From: Pseudomonas sp. S09G 359
GTDB taxonomy: Bacteria; Pseudomonadota; Gammaproteobacteria; Pseudomonadales; Pseudomonadaceae
Direction: 5' to 3'
Assembly (NCBI RefSeq): GCF_002843605.1
Contig: NZ_CP025263.1
Coordinates: 76,001-140,000, forward strand
DNA: 64,000 nt
Positions 36,853-45,710 of the stretch are shown piece by piece; within the stretch, counting starts at the first letter, position 1; every line of letters begins with the position of its first letter. The notes under the pieces are model-generated. The model worked only from the letters and a program-made list of their open reading frames with translations, made no database searches and was not told the origin of the DNA. The translations under genes and the position numbers were made by a program.

Positions 36853-38184
36853 ATGAAGAAGGCAAAGCTAAGCCTCGCCTGGCAGATCCTCATCGGTTTG
36901 GTGCTGGGGATCGCAATCGGTGCAGTGCTCAACCATTTCAGTGCTGAAAAAGCCTGGTGGATCAGCAATGTGTTGCAGCCAGCGGGCGATATCTTTATCC
37001 GCCTGATCAAGATGATCGTGATCCCGATTGTGATTTCCTCGCTGATCGTCGGCATTGCCGGTGTGGGTGATGCGAAAAAGCTCGGGCGTATCGGTGTCAA
37101 AACCATCCTTTACTTCGAAATCGTCACCACCATCGCCATCGTGGTCGGCCTGTTGCTGGCCAACCTGTTCCACCCGGGCGCCGGCATCGACATGAGTACC
37201 CTGGGTACCGTCGATATTTCCAAGTACCAGGCCACCGCCGCCGAAGTGCAGCACGAGCATGCGTTCATCGAAACCATCCTCAACCTGATCCCGTCGAACA
37301 TCTTCGCGGCGGTCGCCCGTGGCGAAATGCTGCCGATCATCTTCTTCTCCGTACTGTTCGGGCTGGGCTTGTCGAGCCTCAAGCCGGAGCTGCGCGAGCC
37401 GCTGGTGACCATGTTCCAGGGCGTGTCCGAGAGCATGTTCAAAGTCACCCACATGATCATGAAGTACGCCCCTATCGGTGTATTTGCCCTGATCGCGGTG
37501 ACCGTCGCCAACTTCGGCTTCGCCTCCCTGCTGCCGCTGGCCAAGCTGGTGATCCTGGTTTACGTGGCCATCCTGTTCTTCGCCTTCGCGGTGCTGGGCC
37601 TGATCGCGCGCCTGTTTGGCTTCTCGATCCTCAAGGTGATCCGCATCTTCAAGGATGAGCTGGTACTCGCCTACTCCACCGCCAGCTCCGAAACCGTGCT
37701 GCCGCGCGTGATCGAGAAGATGGAAGCCTACGGCGCGCCGAAAGCGATCTGCAGCTTTGTGGTGCCGACCGGTTACTCGTTCAACCTCGACGGCTCGACT
37801 CTCTACCAGAGCATCGCGGCGATCTTTATCGCTCAGCTGTATGGCATCGACCTGTCGGTCGGCCAGCAACTGATGCTGGTGCTGACCCTGATGGTCACCT
37901 CCAAAGGCATCGCCGGCGTGCCGGGCGTGTCCTTCGTGGTGCTGCTGGCCACCCTGGGCAGCGTTGGCATCCCGCTGGAAGGCCTGGCCTTCATCGCCGG
38001 TGTCGACCGCATCATGGACATGGCGCGTACTGCCCTGAACGTGATCGGCAACGCCCTGGCCGTACTGGTTATCTCCCGTTGGGAAGGCATGTACGACGAC
38101 GCCAAGGGTGAGCGCTACTGGAATTCCCTGCCGCACTGGCGCAGCAAGCAAGCGCTGCCGGCCGGCGAAACCAGCCGCGGCTGA
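36853..38184 (+). CDS. gltP: Glutamate/aspartate:proton symporter GltP (DAACS family)
   Basis: Inner-membrane symporter for glutamate and aspartate, 443 residues with eight helices and two re-entrant loops. Family motifs: the serine-rich loop STASSETVLPRV, the NLDGSTLY segment that binds substrate and cation, and GIAGVPGVSFVVLLATL, then DRIMDMARTALNVIGN. AAGTAAGGGT lies before the ATG at 36853. Monocistronic, with a hairpin behind it. Confidence 0.95.
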   Translation: MKKAKLSLAWQILIGLVLGIAIGAVLNHFSAEKAWWISNVLQPAGDIFIRLIKMIVIPIVISSLIVGIAGVGDAKKLGRIGVKTILYFEIVTTIAIVVGLLLANLFHPGAGIDMSTLGTVDISKYQATAAEVQHEHAFIETILNLIPSNIFAAVARGEMLPIIFFSVLFGLGLSSLKPELREPLVTMFQGVSESMFKVTHMIMKYAPIGVFALIAVTVANFGFASLLPLAKLVILVYVAILFFAFAVLGLIARLFGFSILKVIRIFKDELVLAYSTASSETVLPRVIEKMEAYGAPKAICSFVVPTGYSFNLDGSTLYQSIAAIFIAQLYGIDLSVGQQLMLVLTLMVTSKGIAGVPGVSFVVLLATLGSVGIPLEGLAFIAGVDRIMDMARTALNVIGNALAVLVISRWEGMYDDAKGERYWNSLPHWRSKQALPAGETSRG

Positions 38185-38202
38185 TCAATCGTCTGTTCCT
38201 AC

Positions 38203-38229
38203 ACAAACCCCGGAAAATCCGGGGTTTGT
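38203..38229 (+). terminator. Hairpin after gltP
   Basis: ACAAACCCCGG and CCGGGGTTTGT form a perfect 11-bp stem with an AAAAT loop. The T tract after it is short. Confidence 0.75.
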
Positions 38230-38281
38230 CGTTTCTGCCAGCCCCGCTATCATTCGCCCCATCTTTCGGGGGATTTAACTG

Positions 38282-39511
38282 ATGCTCAATGGCCTGTGGC
38301 TTGGCTTCTTTGTCGTGGCAATGGTGTCAGCACTGGTGCAATGGCTGGTCGGCGGTAACGCCGGGATTTTTGCGGCGATGGTGGAAAGTATTTTCGCCAT
38401 GGCCAAATTGTCGGTGGAAGTGATGGTGCTGCTGTTCGGCACCCTGACGTTGTGGCTGGGCTTTCTGCGCATCGCCGAAAAAGCCGGTATCGTCGACTGG
38501 CTGGCCAAGGCACTCGGCCCGCTGTTTCTGCGCCTGATGCCGGAAGTGCCGCCGGGCCACCCCGCCATCGGCTTGATCACCCTCAACTTCGCTGCCAACG
38601 GCCTGGGCCTGGACAACGCCGCGACGCCTATCGGCCTGAAGGCCATGAAGGCGCTGCAGGAACTCAACCCCATCCCCAACACCGCGAGCAACGCCCAGAT
38701 CCTGTTCCTGGTGCTCAACGCGTCGTCCTTGACGCTGCTGCCGGTGACCATCTTCATGTACCGCGCCCAGCAAGGCGCGCCCGACCCCACCTTGGTGTTT
38801 TTGCCGATCCTGCTGGCAACCAGTGCGTCGACTCTGGTGGGCCTGCTGTCGGTGGCGGTGATGCAGCGCCTGCGGCTGTGGGACCCGGTGGTGCTGGCCT
38901 ATCTGGTGCCAGGTGCATTGGTGCTGGGCGGCTTTATGGCGCTGCTGGCCACCCTGTCGGCCACGGCACTGGCCGGGCTGTCGTCGATCCTGGGTAACCT
39001 CACGCTGTTTGGGCTGATCATGCTGTTCCTGGTGATCGGCGCGCTGCGCAAGGTCAAGGTGTACGAGGCGTTTGTCGAAGGCGCCAAGGAAGGTTTTGAC
39101 GTTGCCAAGAACCTGCTGCCGTACCTGGTGGCGATGCTCTGCGCCGTGGGCGTGTTGCGCGCTTCGGGGGCGTTGGACTTCGGCCTCGAAGGGATTCGCC
39201 ATGTGGTGGCCTGGACCGGCCTGGATACACGCTTTGTGGATGCGTTGCCGACCGCGATGGTCAAGCCATTCTCCGGCAGTGCTGCGCGGGCAATGCTGAT
39301 CGAGACCATGCAGACCCAGGGCGTGGACAGCTTCCCGGCGTTGGTGGCCGCGACGATTCAGGGCAGTACGGAAACCACCTTTTATGTATTGGCGGTGTAC
39401 TTTGGCTCGGTGGGTATCCAGCGCGCGCGGCATGCGGTTGGGTGTGCATTGCTGGCGGAATTGGCTGGTGTGGTGGCGGCGATTGCGGTGTGCTACTGGT
39501 TCTTTGGTTAA
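38282..39511 (+). CDS. Spore maturation-type (SpmA/SpmB-like) membrane protein
   Basis: 409 residues with about nine helices. The two halves each resemble one of the small spore maturation proteins SpmA and SpmB, which contain the nucleoside recognition (Gate) domain. MVLLFGTLTLWLGFLRIAEKAGI and FAANGLGLDNAATPIGLKAM mark the first half, and FVEGAKEGFDVAKNLLPYLVAM with the ending ETTFYVLAVYFGSVGI the second. Such proteins are common in non-sporing bacteria, where their substrate is unknown. The start follows gltP by 98 bases. Probably a transporter. The name should not be read as a spore function. Confidence 0.85.
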   Translation: MLNGLWLGFFVVAMVSALVQWLVGGNAGIFAAMVESIFAMAKLSVEVMVLLFGTLTLWLGFLRIAEKAGIVDWLAKALGPLFLRLMPEVPPGHPAIGLITLNFAANGLGLDNAATPIGLKAMKALQELNPIPNTASNAQILFLVLNASSLTLLPVTIFMYRAQQGAPDPTLVFLPILLATSASTLVGLLSVAVMQRLRLWDPVVLAYLVPGALVLGGFMALLATLSATALAGLSSILGNLTLFGLIMLFLVIGALRKVKVYEAFVEGAKEGFDVAKNLLPYLVAMLCAVGVLRASGALDFGLEGIRHVVAWTGLDTRFVDALPTAMVKPFSGSAARAMLIETMQTQGVDSFPALVAATIQGSTETTFYVLAVYFGSVGIQRARHAVGCALLAELAGVVAAIAVCYWFFG

Positions 39512-39524
39512 GGCTGACACCGCT

Positions 39525-39609
39525 TTCGCGAGCAAACCCGCTCCCACATTTTGACCGCATTTCGTCAGGATAAACTCGGTCAAAATGTGGGAGCGGGCTT
39601 GCTCGCGAA
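39525..39609. repeat. REP pair in reversed (head-to-head) arrangement, GCGGGCTTGCTCGCG type
   Basis: TTCGCGAGCAAACCCGCTCCCACATT (positions 39525-39550) and its near-complement at 39584-39609 face each other with the GTGGGAG heads inside. The other pairs in this window have the heads outside. The 33-base centre begins and ends TTGACCG/CGGTCAA. Confidence 0.85.
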
Positions 39610-39616
39610 GAGGCCC

Positions 39617-40228
39617 TCAGCGTTTCGCAGTGATATTGCCCTGCTGCACCACCCAATCCACCACCTGCCTATTCAACTGATCCCCCGCCTGCCCAAACCC
39701 GGCAACCACCGCCGGCACCTTGGTGTCGCGTACCGGCTGCCTCACCTCAAACCGCCGGCTGGCCACAATCCGCTGATCACTCCCACGCACTAACCGCGCG
39801 TCGAGGCGAAGCACCACCTCCACTGCACTGCCGTGATATTCACTCTGGAACGCCTGCAACTGCCCACCCAGCTCATAGTCGGCCTGCAGGTTGGTGTCAT
39901 CGGTACTCAGCAGCGTCACCCGGCCATCACGTTGGAAGCCATCCATGAAACGGTTGCGCAGCAGCACAGGGGTTGGATCGCTCCAGCGGGAGTTGGCATA
40001 GCTGCTGATCAGGTCGCCATTGGGCACCACGGCAATGCGCGGGCTGTCGAGAAACTCGCTGGTCTGTGGTTTGTTCACGCGCAGCGACCAGGCCACGGCG
40101 GTGCCCTGGCCGGCAGGTTGGGCGGATGCCAGGCGATACACGTCCGAAGGGTCGGCCTTGGGCAGGATCGAGCACGCACTGATCAGGGCCAGGGCCACCG
40201 GGGCGATCATTTGGTAAGCACGCTTCAT
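39617..40228 (-). CDS. ABC-type transport auxiliary lipoprotein (PqiC/MlaB-partner type)
   Basis: 203-residue outer-membrane lipoprotein, with lipobox-like ISAC placing the lipid on C19. The body matches the ABC transport auxiliary family (PF03886) with YRLASAQPAGQ, NKPQTSEFLDSPRIAVVPNG and RWSDPTPVLLRNRFMDGF. In Pqi and similar lipid transport systems this component binds the periplasmic MCE protein. The start overlaps the end of the MCE gene by four bases. Last gene of the operon. Confidence 0.88.
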   Translation of the reverse strand: MKRAYQMIAPVALALISACSILPKADPSDVYRLASAQPAGQGTAVAWSLRVNKPQTSEFLDSPRIAVVPNGDLISSYANSRWSDPTPVLLRNRFMDGFQRDGRVTLLSTDDTNLQADYELGGQLQAFQSEYHGSAVEVVLRLDARLVRGSDQRIVASRRFEVRQPVRDTKVPAVVAGFGQAGDQLNRQVVDWVVQQGNITAKR

Positions 40229-41163
40229 GGCGTGAACTCCTTGTTCTTGTCGCTGCCCAGCAGGTAACCGCTGGGGTTGGCTTCCAGGCGGCGGGAGATG
40301 GCGCGCAGCGAACCCAGGGTTTCGCGCAGTTCACGCACCGCCGGCGCCAGTTCGTTGAGGCCCTGCATGCCGCTGTTCACCGAGTCCTTGTTGTTTGTCA
40401 GCAAGGTGTTGATGGTCGCGGTGCTTTGTTCGAGGGATTTCATCGCCTGTTCCGCACTGCCGAAGGCCTGCTTGCCTTGGTCGTTGAGCAGGCCGTTAGC
40501 GTTGCGCATCAGTGTGGTGGTTTGCTCCAGGGCGGCGCTCGCCTGTTTGCTCACCTGCATCAGTTGTTGCATCACCACCTTGATATCGCCGCGCTGGTCA
40601 GCGATGGCGCCGGTGGTTTGTTGCAGGTTGTCCAGGGTCTTGCTCAGGCGGTCGACGTTCTCCGAAGAAAACATGTGGTTGGCGTTATGCAGCAGCAGGT
40701 TAATCCCGGTCATCAGGTCGTTGCTGTTGTTCAGCAGCCGCGCAATGGGCGATGGCGAGGCGATGATCTGCGGCAGGTTGCCGTCCTTGCCCTTCAGTTC
40801 CGGGCTTTGCGGGGTGCCGCCACTGAGCTGGATGATCGACGTGCCGGTGATGCCGGTCAGCGCCAGCTTGGCCTGGGTGTCTTCCTTGATCGGTGTCTGC
40901 CCGGCCAGGCGGATGCGCGCCAGTACGCGGCGTGGGTCCTTGGGGTCCAGGCTCAGGCTGATGACATCGCCCACCTTGATCCCGCTGTACTGCACCGAGC
41001 TGCCTTGGGACAGGCCGCTGACCGCCTCGTTGAAGATCACTTCGTAATCCTGGAAGGCGCTGTCGACGCTGGATTTGGCCAGCCACAGGCCAAACAGCAT
41101 GGCGCCGACCACCACGATTACGCTGAACAGACCGATCATCACATGATGGGCTCGGGTTTCCAT
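40225..41163 (-). CDS. MCE/MlaD-family lipid transport protein
   Basis: 312 residues: N-terminal membrane helix (about 8-28), one MCE domain (about 40-120, VQYSGIKVGDVISLSLDP then LTGITGTSIIQLSGG), and a long helical C-terminus (about 150-300). Single-MCE proteins form hexamer rings that pass phospholipids between membranes, and the long helical tail may build a channel. The ATG at 41163 overlaps nothing but follows the ATPase stop by one base. An upstream extension has no family similarity. Confidence 0.9.
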   Translation of the reverse strand: METRAHHVMIGLFSVIVVVGAMLFGLWLAKSSVDSAFQDYEVIFNEAVSGLSQGSSVQYSGIKVGDVISLSLDPKDPRRVLARIRLAGQTPIKEDTQAKLALTGITGTSIIQLSGGTPQSPELKGKDGNLPQIIASPSPIARLLNNSNDLMTGINLLLHNANHMFSSENVDRLSKTLDNLQQTTGAIADQRGDIKVVMQQLMQVSKQASAALEQTTTLMRNANGLLNDQGKQAFGSAEQAMKSLEQSTATINTLLTNNKDSVNSGMQGLNELAPAVRELRETLGSLRAISRRLEANPSGYLLGSDKNKEFTP

Positions 41164-41164
41164 G

Positions 41165-41968
41165 TCATACCTCGTTGAGCGGTTGAGCGGCATCCAATGC
41201 CGCGCGGCCCCGGGGGCCGTGGAAATATTCGTGGATCCAGGCGTCGTCGGTTTCCGAGACGACATCGATGGCATCGGCCACCAGTACTTTTTTCTGCGCC
41301 AGCACTGCCACACGGTCGGTGATGGTGTACAGCGTGTCGAGGTCGTGGGTGACCAGGAACACGCTCAGGCCCAGCGCGTCGCGCAGGGTCAGGATCAGTT
41401 GATCGAATTGCGCCGCGCCAATCGGGTCGAGGCCGGCGGTGGGTTCGTCGAGAAACAGGATGTCCGGGTCCAAGGCCAACGCACGGGCCAGGGCGGCGCG
41501 CTTGATCATGCCGCCGGACAGCGACGCCGGGTATTTGTCGGCGGCCGACAGCGGCAGCCCGGCCAGGGCCAGTTTGACTGCCGCCAGGTGCTCGGCATCG
41601 CGGCGGCTGAGGCCGGCGTGTTCGATCAGCGGCAGTGCGACGTTCTCGGTTACGGTCAGCGAGGAAAACAGCGCGCCCTTCTGGAACAGCACGCCGAAGC
41701 GCCGTTCCACCAGCGAGCGTTCATGTTCCGACAGGTTCGGCAGGTTCTTGCCGAACACCCGCACTTCGCCTTCGCTGGGCCGGCGCAGGCCGACGATGCT
41801 GCGCAACAGCACCGACTTGCCGCTGCCGGAGCCGCCGACCACGGCGAGGATCTCGCCCTTGTACAAGTCCAGGTCGAGGTTCTCGTGCACGCTCTGTTTA
41901 CCAAAGCGATTGCACAGGCCCCGCACCTCAATCACCGCCTCGGCGGGCGCACGGTGTAAGCGACTCAC
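41165..41968 (-). CDS. MlaF-type ABC transporter ATP-binding protein
   Basis: 267 residues. Walker A GGSGSGKS, Q-loop FQKGALFSSLTV, signature SLSGGMIKRAALARAL, Walker B ILFLDEPTAGLDP. The GGMIKR form of the signature is typical of MlaF and other MCE-linked ATPases. Its start overlaps the permease stop (ATGA). Confidence 0.92.
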   Translation of the reverse strand: MSRLHRAPAEAVIEVRGLCNRFGKQSVHENLDLDLYKGEILAVVGGSGSGKSVLLRSIVGLRRPSEGEVRVFGKNLPNLSEHERSLVERRFGVLFQKGALFSSLTVTENVALPLIEHAGLSRRDAEHLAAVKLALAGLPLSAADKYPASLSGGMIKRAALARALALDPDILFLDEPTAGLDPIGAAQFDQLILTLRDALGLSVFLVTHDLDTLYTITDRVAVLAQKKVLVADAIDVVSETDDAWIHEYFHGPRGRAALDAAQPLNEV

Positions 41969-43140
41969 CAGCCCATCTCCATGAAGAACAGCGCGGCGAC
42001 CGCGTCCAGCACGATCACCACAAAGATCGATTGCACCACGCTGGAGGTGGTGTGGGCGCCGACCGATTCGGCACTGCCGCTGACCTTGAAGCCTTCCAGG
42101 CAGCCGATGGCGGCAATCAGGAAGGCAAAGATCGGCGCTTTAACCATGCCCACCAGGAAGTGCTGCACGCCGATGTCCGATTGCAGCAGCGACAGAAACA
42201 TCGCTGGCGAAATATCCAGCGCCACGGCACACACCACCCCACCGCCGATAATCCCCGAAAGCATCGCCAGGAAGGTCAGCATCGGCAGCGCCACCAACAG
42301 CGCCAACACGCGTGGCAGTACCAGCAGCTCCATCGGGTCCAGGCCCAACGTGCGGATCGCGTCGATTTCTTCGTTGGCCTTCATCGAGCCAATTTGTGCG
42401 GTAAAGGCACTGGCGGTGCGGCCGGCGATCAGGATCGCGGTGAGCAATACGCCAAATTCCCGTAGGAAAGAGAACGCGACCAGGTCCACGGTGAAAATCG
42501 TTGCGCCGAAACTTTTGAGCACTGTAGCGCCGAGGAAGGCCACCACCGCGCCCACCAGAAAGGTCAGCAACGCCACGATGGGGGCGGCATCGAGGCCGAC
42601 CTGCTCCAGGTGCGCAACCATCGGCGTCAGGCGCCAGCGTTTGGGCCGGAAAATACCGCGGGCGAAGGTTTCGAGGATCAGGCCGATAAAGCCCAGCAGT
42701 TTCTTGCTGTCCTGCCACACCGTGTCCACTGCCCGCCCGATGCGGGCCAGCACCTGGATGCCGGTGGCTTCTTCGGGGGCTTTTTCCGGCACGCAAAAAT
42801 CGTTGAGAGAGCGGTAGACGGTCTTGAGCAGCGCGCGGTCAGCGGCCGAAAGGCTGCAATCGGTCTGTTCGGCGGATTGCTCGATACGGGTCGGCCCCAG
42901 CAACTCCACCAGCAGCGACGCACCGGCGGTATCCAGAGCACCGAGGCCATTGAGGTCGATGCGGGCGCCGGCGTCGTATTGGCCGTCGAGTTTGTCCGAC
43001 AGCTTCTTCAGGCTGGCGTAGTGGGCAAGCGTCCAGTCCCCCGTAATCCTGAGCAACGGAGGGGTGGAGGATGTATCGAGTTGGGCGGCGCCGGCCGTAG
43101 TGCTACTGGTCATAAGCTCCGAGCTTGTCTGGCTATCCAC
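41965..43140 (-). CDS. MlaE-type permease with N-terminal STAS domain
   Basis: 391 residues. Residues ~25-125 form a STAS-like domain (LDTSSTPPLLRITGDWTL, DLNGLGALDTAGASLLVELL), and the rest is the MlaE permease with about five helices and the family pair FSFLREFGVLLTAILIAGRTASAF and KANEEIDAIRTLGLDP (given in part). In the E. coli Mla system the STAS protein MlaB is separate, while here it is fused. The GTG at 43140 has TAGGA upstream, and the ATG at 43113 with GGAG close by is an alternative. First gene of the four-gene lipid transport operon. Confidence 0.9.
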   Translation of the reverse strand: MDSQTSSELMTSSTTAGAAQLDTSSTPPLLRITGDWTLAHYASLKKLSDKLDGQYDAGARIDLNGLGALDTAGASLLVELLGPTRIEQSAEQTDCSLSAADRALLKTVYRSLNDFCVPEKAPEEATGIQVLARIGRAVDTVWQDSKKLLGFIGLILETFARGIFRPKRWRLTPMVAHLEQVGLDAAPIVALLTFLVGAVVAFLGATVLKSFGATIFTVDLVAFSFLREFGVLLTAILIAGRTASAFTAQIGSMKANEEIDAIRTLGLDPMELLVLPRVLALLVALPMLTFLAMLSGIIGGGVVCAVALDISPAMFLSLLQSDIGVQHFLVGMVKAPIFAFLIAAIGCLEGFKVSGSAESVGAHTTSSVVQSIFVVIVLDAVAALFFMEMGW

Positions 43141-43167
43141 AATTCCTACGTAATAGCACGATCCGGC

Positions 43168-44199
43168 CTACTTTGGATTGTCCGTTTGTGCTGAGTCCGT
43201 CACTTTGAAGCGCAGCACGCCGATCACCTGCCCATCTTCGGTCAACACCCGCACCTGCCAGCGGCCCACGGCGTCGGCCGGGAAGTTCTGTTTGTGGGTC
43301 CAGGCGCGATAGCCTTCTTTGCGCCCGCCGTGGATATCCAGGGCGATACGGTCGACCTCTTTGCCGTTGAATTTCCACACATGGTAGATCCGCTCATCCA
43401 GCCCGCGCGGTGCGTTAATTGCGGTGTAGGCATACAGCCCGCCGCTGCGCAGTTGGGCGGCGGTGACTTCCTTGAGGTCGTCGCCCGGCGTGCGGTCCTG
43501 CAACTGGGTGCTGATGGCCACTTCGGTCATCCACAGAGTGGCCGGCGGCACCCAACTGCGCAGGAACCAACCGGCGCAGCCAATGGCGGCCGTGACCCCC
43601 AGCAGCATCGCCCAACCTTTGATGCTGCGCAGCGGCAAACTCACCGCCAGGCTTGGAATCGACAGCGCCATGGCCACGCCGAGGGCGAGTTTGTAGCTCT
43701 CGGCGGTGGTCAGGTGCAGGATGATCGGCAGCGCAGTGAGCAGCGCGGCGAACAGCGTCAGGGTGTGCAGGGCGAGGAACAGTGAGCGCTTGGGCGCCAG
43801 CCACTTGTAGTAGAGCGGGTCGGTGATCGACACCAGCGCGGCGGCGCCTAGCAAACCGGTGAATACCGATTGGCCGCTGTTCCAGGCGGTGGTGACGAAA
43901 AAGAACGGCAACACAAAAAACAGACTCTCCTGGTGGATCATCTGGGTCGCGTAGCGCAACAGCGGTTCGGGGATTTCCCGCTTGAACACTTTGGTGAACA
44001 ACTGCGTAAAGCTGTTCTCCAGCATCAACCACAGCCAGCTCACCAGCATGATCACCGCGATCCAGCTGGCCATGCCCTGCTGGCGGTCCACCAGAATGAA
44101 GCTGCACACGCCCGAAATGAAACCGCCGAGTGCAATCACCCCTGGGTAGCGCTTCATCAATTCGAGGACGCGGGTGATTAAGCGGGTCAGGTTTTGCAT
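43168..44199 (-). CDS. DUF5924/DUF2914 membrane protein (343 aa)
   Basis: The first ~220 residues contain about seven membrane helices (DUF5924-like, LALHTLTLFAALLTALPIIL is one). The last ~110 residues are a DUF2914 domain with YAYTAINAPRGLDERIYHVW, HKQNFPADAVGRWQVRVLT. DUF2914 is an extracytoplasmic beta-sandwich of unknown function. It ends 28 bases before the STAS-MlaE gene on the same strand, so it may belong to the lipid transport operon. Confidence 0.82.
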   Translation of the reverse strand: MQNLTRLITRVLELMKRYPGVIALGGFISGVCSFILVDRQQGMASWIAVIMLVSWLWLMLENSFTQLFTKVFKREIPEPLLRYATQMIHQESLFFVLPFFFVTTAWNSGQSVFTGLLGAAALVSITDPLYYKWLAPKRSLFLALHTLTLFAALLTALPIILHLTTAESYKLALGVAMALSIPSLAVSLPLRSIKGWAMLLGVTAAIGCAGWFLRSWVPPATLWMTEVAISTQLQDRTPGDDLKEVTAAQLRSGGLYAYTAINAPRGLDERIYHVWKFNGKEVDRIALDIHGGRKEGYRAWTHKQNFPADAVGRWQVRVLTEDGQVIGVLRFKVTDSAQTDNPK

Positions 44200-44267
44200 T
44201 CGGCGGTTCGCAATAGTCGTGGGAAAAATCCTAAATAGAATAACGCCTTAGCCCGGTGTCCGGGGCG

Positions 44268-45653
44268 TCATCGCGCGATCGGTTTGCGATAAACCCGCAC
44301 GCCGATCAACACAATGGCGATCAGACCGAGTACGCCGGCACCGATCCAGCTCAGCATGTCGTAGCTCAGCAGCGGCTTTTCGATGCGCCAGTAACCCGGT
44401 TGCTTGAACACCTCGCGCATGGCCACGTTGGCCTGCTCCAGTTTGACCGCCTTGATGCGTTTGGCCGGGTCGCTGAAGTGGCCGTTGTTGTAGTCGCCCG
44501 CGGCGCTCCAATAATAGTCGGCCAGCGCGCTGTTGCCCTGCACGGCCCACGCCTGGCGGGCGATGGCGGCTTGCTGCAGGCGGGCGAATACGGCCGGGTC
44601 GAGGCCATCCTTGAGCAGTTGGGCCTTGAGGTCTTGTAGCACCTGTTCGGCTTCGGGGAGGTTTTCCCGCTCAAGGTCGGCATTCAGGCTGAGGAAACCG
44701 ACGCCGCCGAGTACTTCGCGTTCGCTCCAAGGGCCGTAGGACAAACCGTGCTGCAGGCGCAGTTGGCGGTACAGCGCCCAGTCCAGGTAGTCCTTGAGCA
44801 GGTCATAGGTTTCATCGTGCTGGTCGTCCAGCATTGGCTCGGGGAACAGCCAGTGCAGCTTGGCGCTGTCGCCGACCCAGCCGTGGATCAGCTCGCGATG
44901 GCCGGCGGCGGCGCGCTGGATGTCCGGCAGCGCCGGGTGCTCTGTGGGCTCTACCGGGTCGAGTTGGCCGTAGGTGCGTTCCAGATAAGCCGGCAACAGT
45001 TTGTCGAGGTCGCCGACGATGATCAGGGTCATGTTGTTGGGGGCGTACCAGTTCTTGCGCAGCTTATCCAACTGGTCGCGGGTCAGGTGATCGACCTCGG
45101 CGCGCTCGGCGCATTTGAGCCCCAGCTCGATGGCCAATTGATTGCTGGCGGTGTGGCCCAGGTCCTGGCGGTCGAGCAGGCGTTGCAGGTGCGAGTAGTG
45201 GCCACCGTCTTCGCGCTCGACCACCCGTTTGGCCGCGTTGATATTGGCGTCGGTAAGCTCGGTGCGGGTGATGATGGCCAGCAGCAGGTCGAGCACCTTG
45301 CGCTGGTTTTGCGCAGGTGCTTCGATCACAAAGGTGGTGTCGGCATTGCTGGTGTAGGCGTTCCACTCGCCGCCGAGGGCTTGCATGCGGTCTTCCAGGT
45401 CGCCTTCGCCGCCGCCGTCGATGCCACTGAACAGTAAGTGCTCGAGCAGGTGCGGCAACTCTTTTTCAGCGCAACTGAAGTCATCCAGGCCTACGCCCAC
45501 GACCAGGCGGATAGCCACGTGCCCGCGCTCGGTCCCCGGTTTGAGCAGCAATTGCAGGCCGTTGGGCAAGGTGTAGCCCTCGACTTGCAGGCGGTCAAAG
45601 GCAAAGGTGTGAGCCGAGCCTATGAGCAGGCAAGCGAATAACAGGCGACGCAT
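44268..45653 (-). CDS. M16 family zinc metallopeptidase with C-terminal membrane anchor
   Basis: 461 residues. Signal peptide (about 19). The inverted zinc motif HLLEH is at 68-72, with the distal Glu in the usual place about 75 residues on (NINAAKRVVERE). Second M16 half from ~190. A C-terminal helix (LSWIGAGVLGLIAIVLIGV) followed by RVYRKPIAR anchors it in the membrane, facing the periplasm. Most M16 proteases are soluble, so the anchor is notable. Probable role: breakdown of peptides in the periplasm. Not in an obvious operon. Confidence 0.88.
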   Translation of the reverse strand: MRRLLFACLLIGSAHTFAFDRLQVEGYTLPNGLQLLLKPGTERGHVAIRLVVGVGLDDFSCAEKELPHLLEHLLFSGIDGGGEGDLEDRMQALGGEWNAYTSNADTTFVIEAPAQNQRKVLDLLLAIITRTELTDANINAAKRVVEREDGGHYSHLQRLLDRQDLGHTASNQLAIELGLKCAERAEVDHLTRDQLDKLRKNWYAPNNMTLIIVGDLDKLLPAYLERTYGQLDPVEPTEHPALPDIQRAAAGHRELIHGWVGDSAKLHWLFPEPMLDDQHDETYDLLKDYLDWALYRQLRLQHGLSYGPWSEREVLGGVGFLSLNADLERENLPEAEQVLQDLKAQLLKDGLDPAVFARLQQAAIARQAWAVQGNSALADYYWSAAGDYNNGHFSDPAKRIKAVKLEQANVAMREVFKQPGYWRIEKPLLSYDMLSWIGAGVLGLIAIVLIGVRVYRKPIAR

Positions 45654-45710
45654 AACTAGCTTCCTGGCGAGTGAGGTCAGTTTTAACTGACTTCACGGGC
45701 CATCATCCGT

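Noticed and set aside
38282..39511. Evidence for sporulation
   Set aside because: The SpmA/SpmB name is historical. The family is widespread in non-sporing bacteria.
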